From: Bradyrhizobium sp. URHD0069
GTDB taxonomy: Bacteria; Pseudomonadota; Alphaproteobacteria; Rhizobiales; Xanthobacteraceae
Length of the DNA stretch: 64,000 nt
Direction of reading: 5' to 3'
NCBI RefSeq assembly: GCF_000701345.1
Contig: NZ_JNIJ01000013.1
Span: forward strand, 123,801-187,800
Position numbers and translations under genes: made by a program
Part shown: positions 63,785 through 64,000 of the stretch, one piece after another
How positions within the stretch are numbered: the first letter of the stretch is position 1
How the letters are laid out: each line of letters opens with the position of its first letter
Notes under the pieces: generated by a model
What the model was told of the DNA's origin: nothing
Seen by the model: only the letters and a program-made list of their open reading frames with translations
Databases searched by the model: none

Positions 63785-64000
63785 TGAGAGCATCATTGCG
63801 AGCCAACGGGTCGCGCGAATGCGCGCCGATTGAGACCATCATTGCGAGCGGAGCGACGCAATGACGCCATCCTAAGTTGGAACGCGAGTTTTCGCCCCGC
63901 GGCGCGATGCGCCCGAGCTTTGACAAAATTTTTCGCCCAGGAAAAACAAAGGGCGTGGGGAATGCCGGGTGCACGGTGCACCCGCAGCCCGTGTGCAATG
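63785..64000. repeat. Intergenic repeat region at window end
   Basis: Two direct copies of catcattgcgagc (near 63790 and 63838), the second continuing as ggagcgacgcaatg, resemble the intergenic cattgcgagc-type repeats common in this group. Near the end, gggtgcacggtgcaccc (63967-63983) is a perfect palindrome with one central base. No gene is supported in this stretch. Confidence 0.55.

Overview
The window looks like part of a chromosome of a slow-growing alphaproteobacterium of the Bradyrhizobium/Rhodopseudomonas group. Codon use is GC-rich. The order dusB-ntrB-ntrC-ntrY-ntrX-hfq-hflX is typical of that group, IspD and IspF are fused, and many of the small conserved proteins resemble ones I associate with Bradyrhizobium. 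This assignment is inference from gene content; no search was run.

Left and middle (1 to about 31.4 kb) is accessory DNA. It starts with the 3' part of a chromate transporter gene, a small secreted protein, a Nudix hydrolase without a good start codon, and a class-C beta-lactamase-like serine hydrolase. Then come a serine recombinase and, convergent to it, a complete four-gene type II CBASS anti-phage operon on the minus strand (9574 to 5147): patatin phospholipase CapV, DncV-like CD-NTase, E2-E1 fusion Cap2 and JAMM protease Cap3. The three junctions all overlap as GTGA. A 32-codon reading frame lies just before capV.

From about 9.7 to 31.4 kb the DNA is a mosaic of small conserved genes and gene fragments. 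It holds several partial copies of a YedK/SRAP gene, LigD pieces, IPT/TIG-domain pieces, recombinase remnants, one intact tyrosine integrase beside a tRNA-Ser(UGA), small secreted proteins, and several very short single-helix membrane peptides. One family of these (28-29 residues) occurs four times. Individual metabolic genes (GST, SRPBCC, MaoC, a HAB-mutase-like membrane protein, phasin) sit among them.

Right part (31.7 to 64 kb) is core genome, densely packed. It contains rlpA; an epoxide-hydrolase-like gene; the dacC-tmk-holB-metG-tatD-MBL series; a TRAP transporter (dctP, fused dctQM) with an acyl-CoA ligase; a crotonase preceded by a PfpI remnant; a cobalt-type nitrile hydratase cassette; queC and mazG; hflX-hfq-ntrX-ntrY-ntrC-ntrB-dusB (nitrogen control); ispDF-cinA; a RatA/COQ10-like gene; lipA; and a 3-methyladenine DNA glycosylase. 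The window ends in an intergenic repeat.
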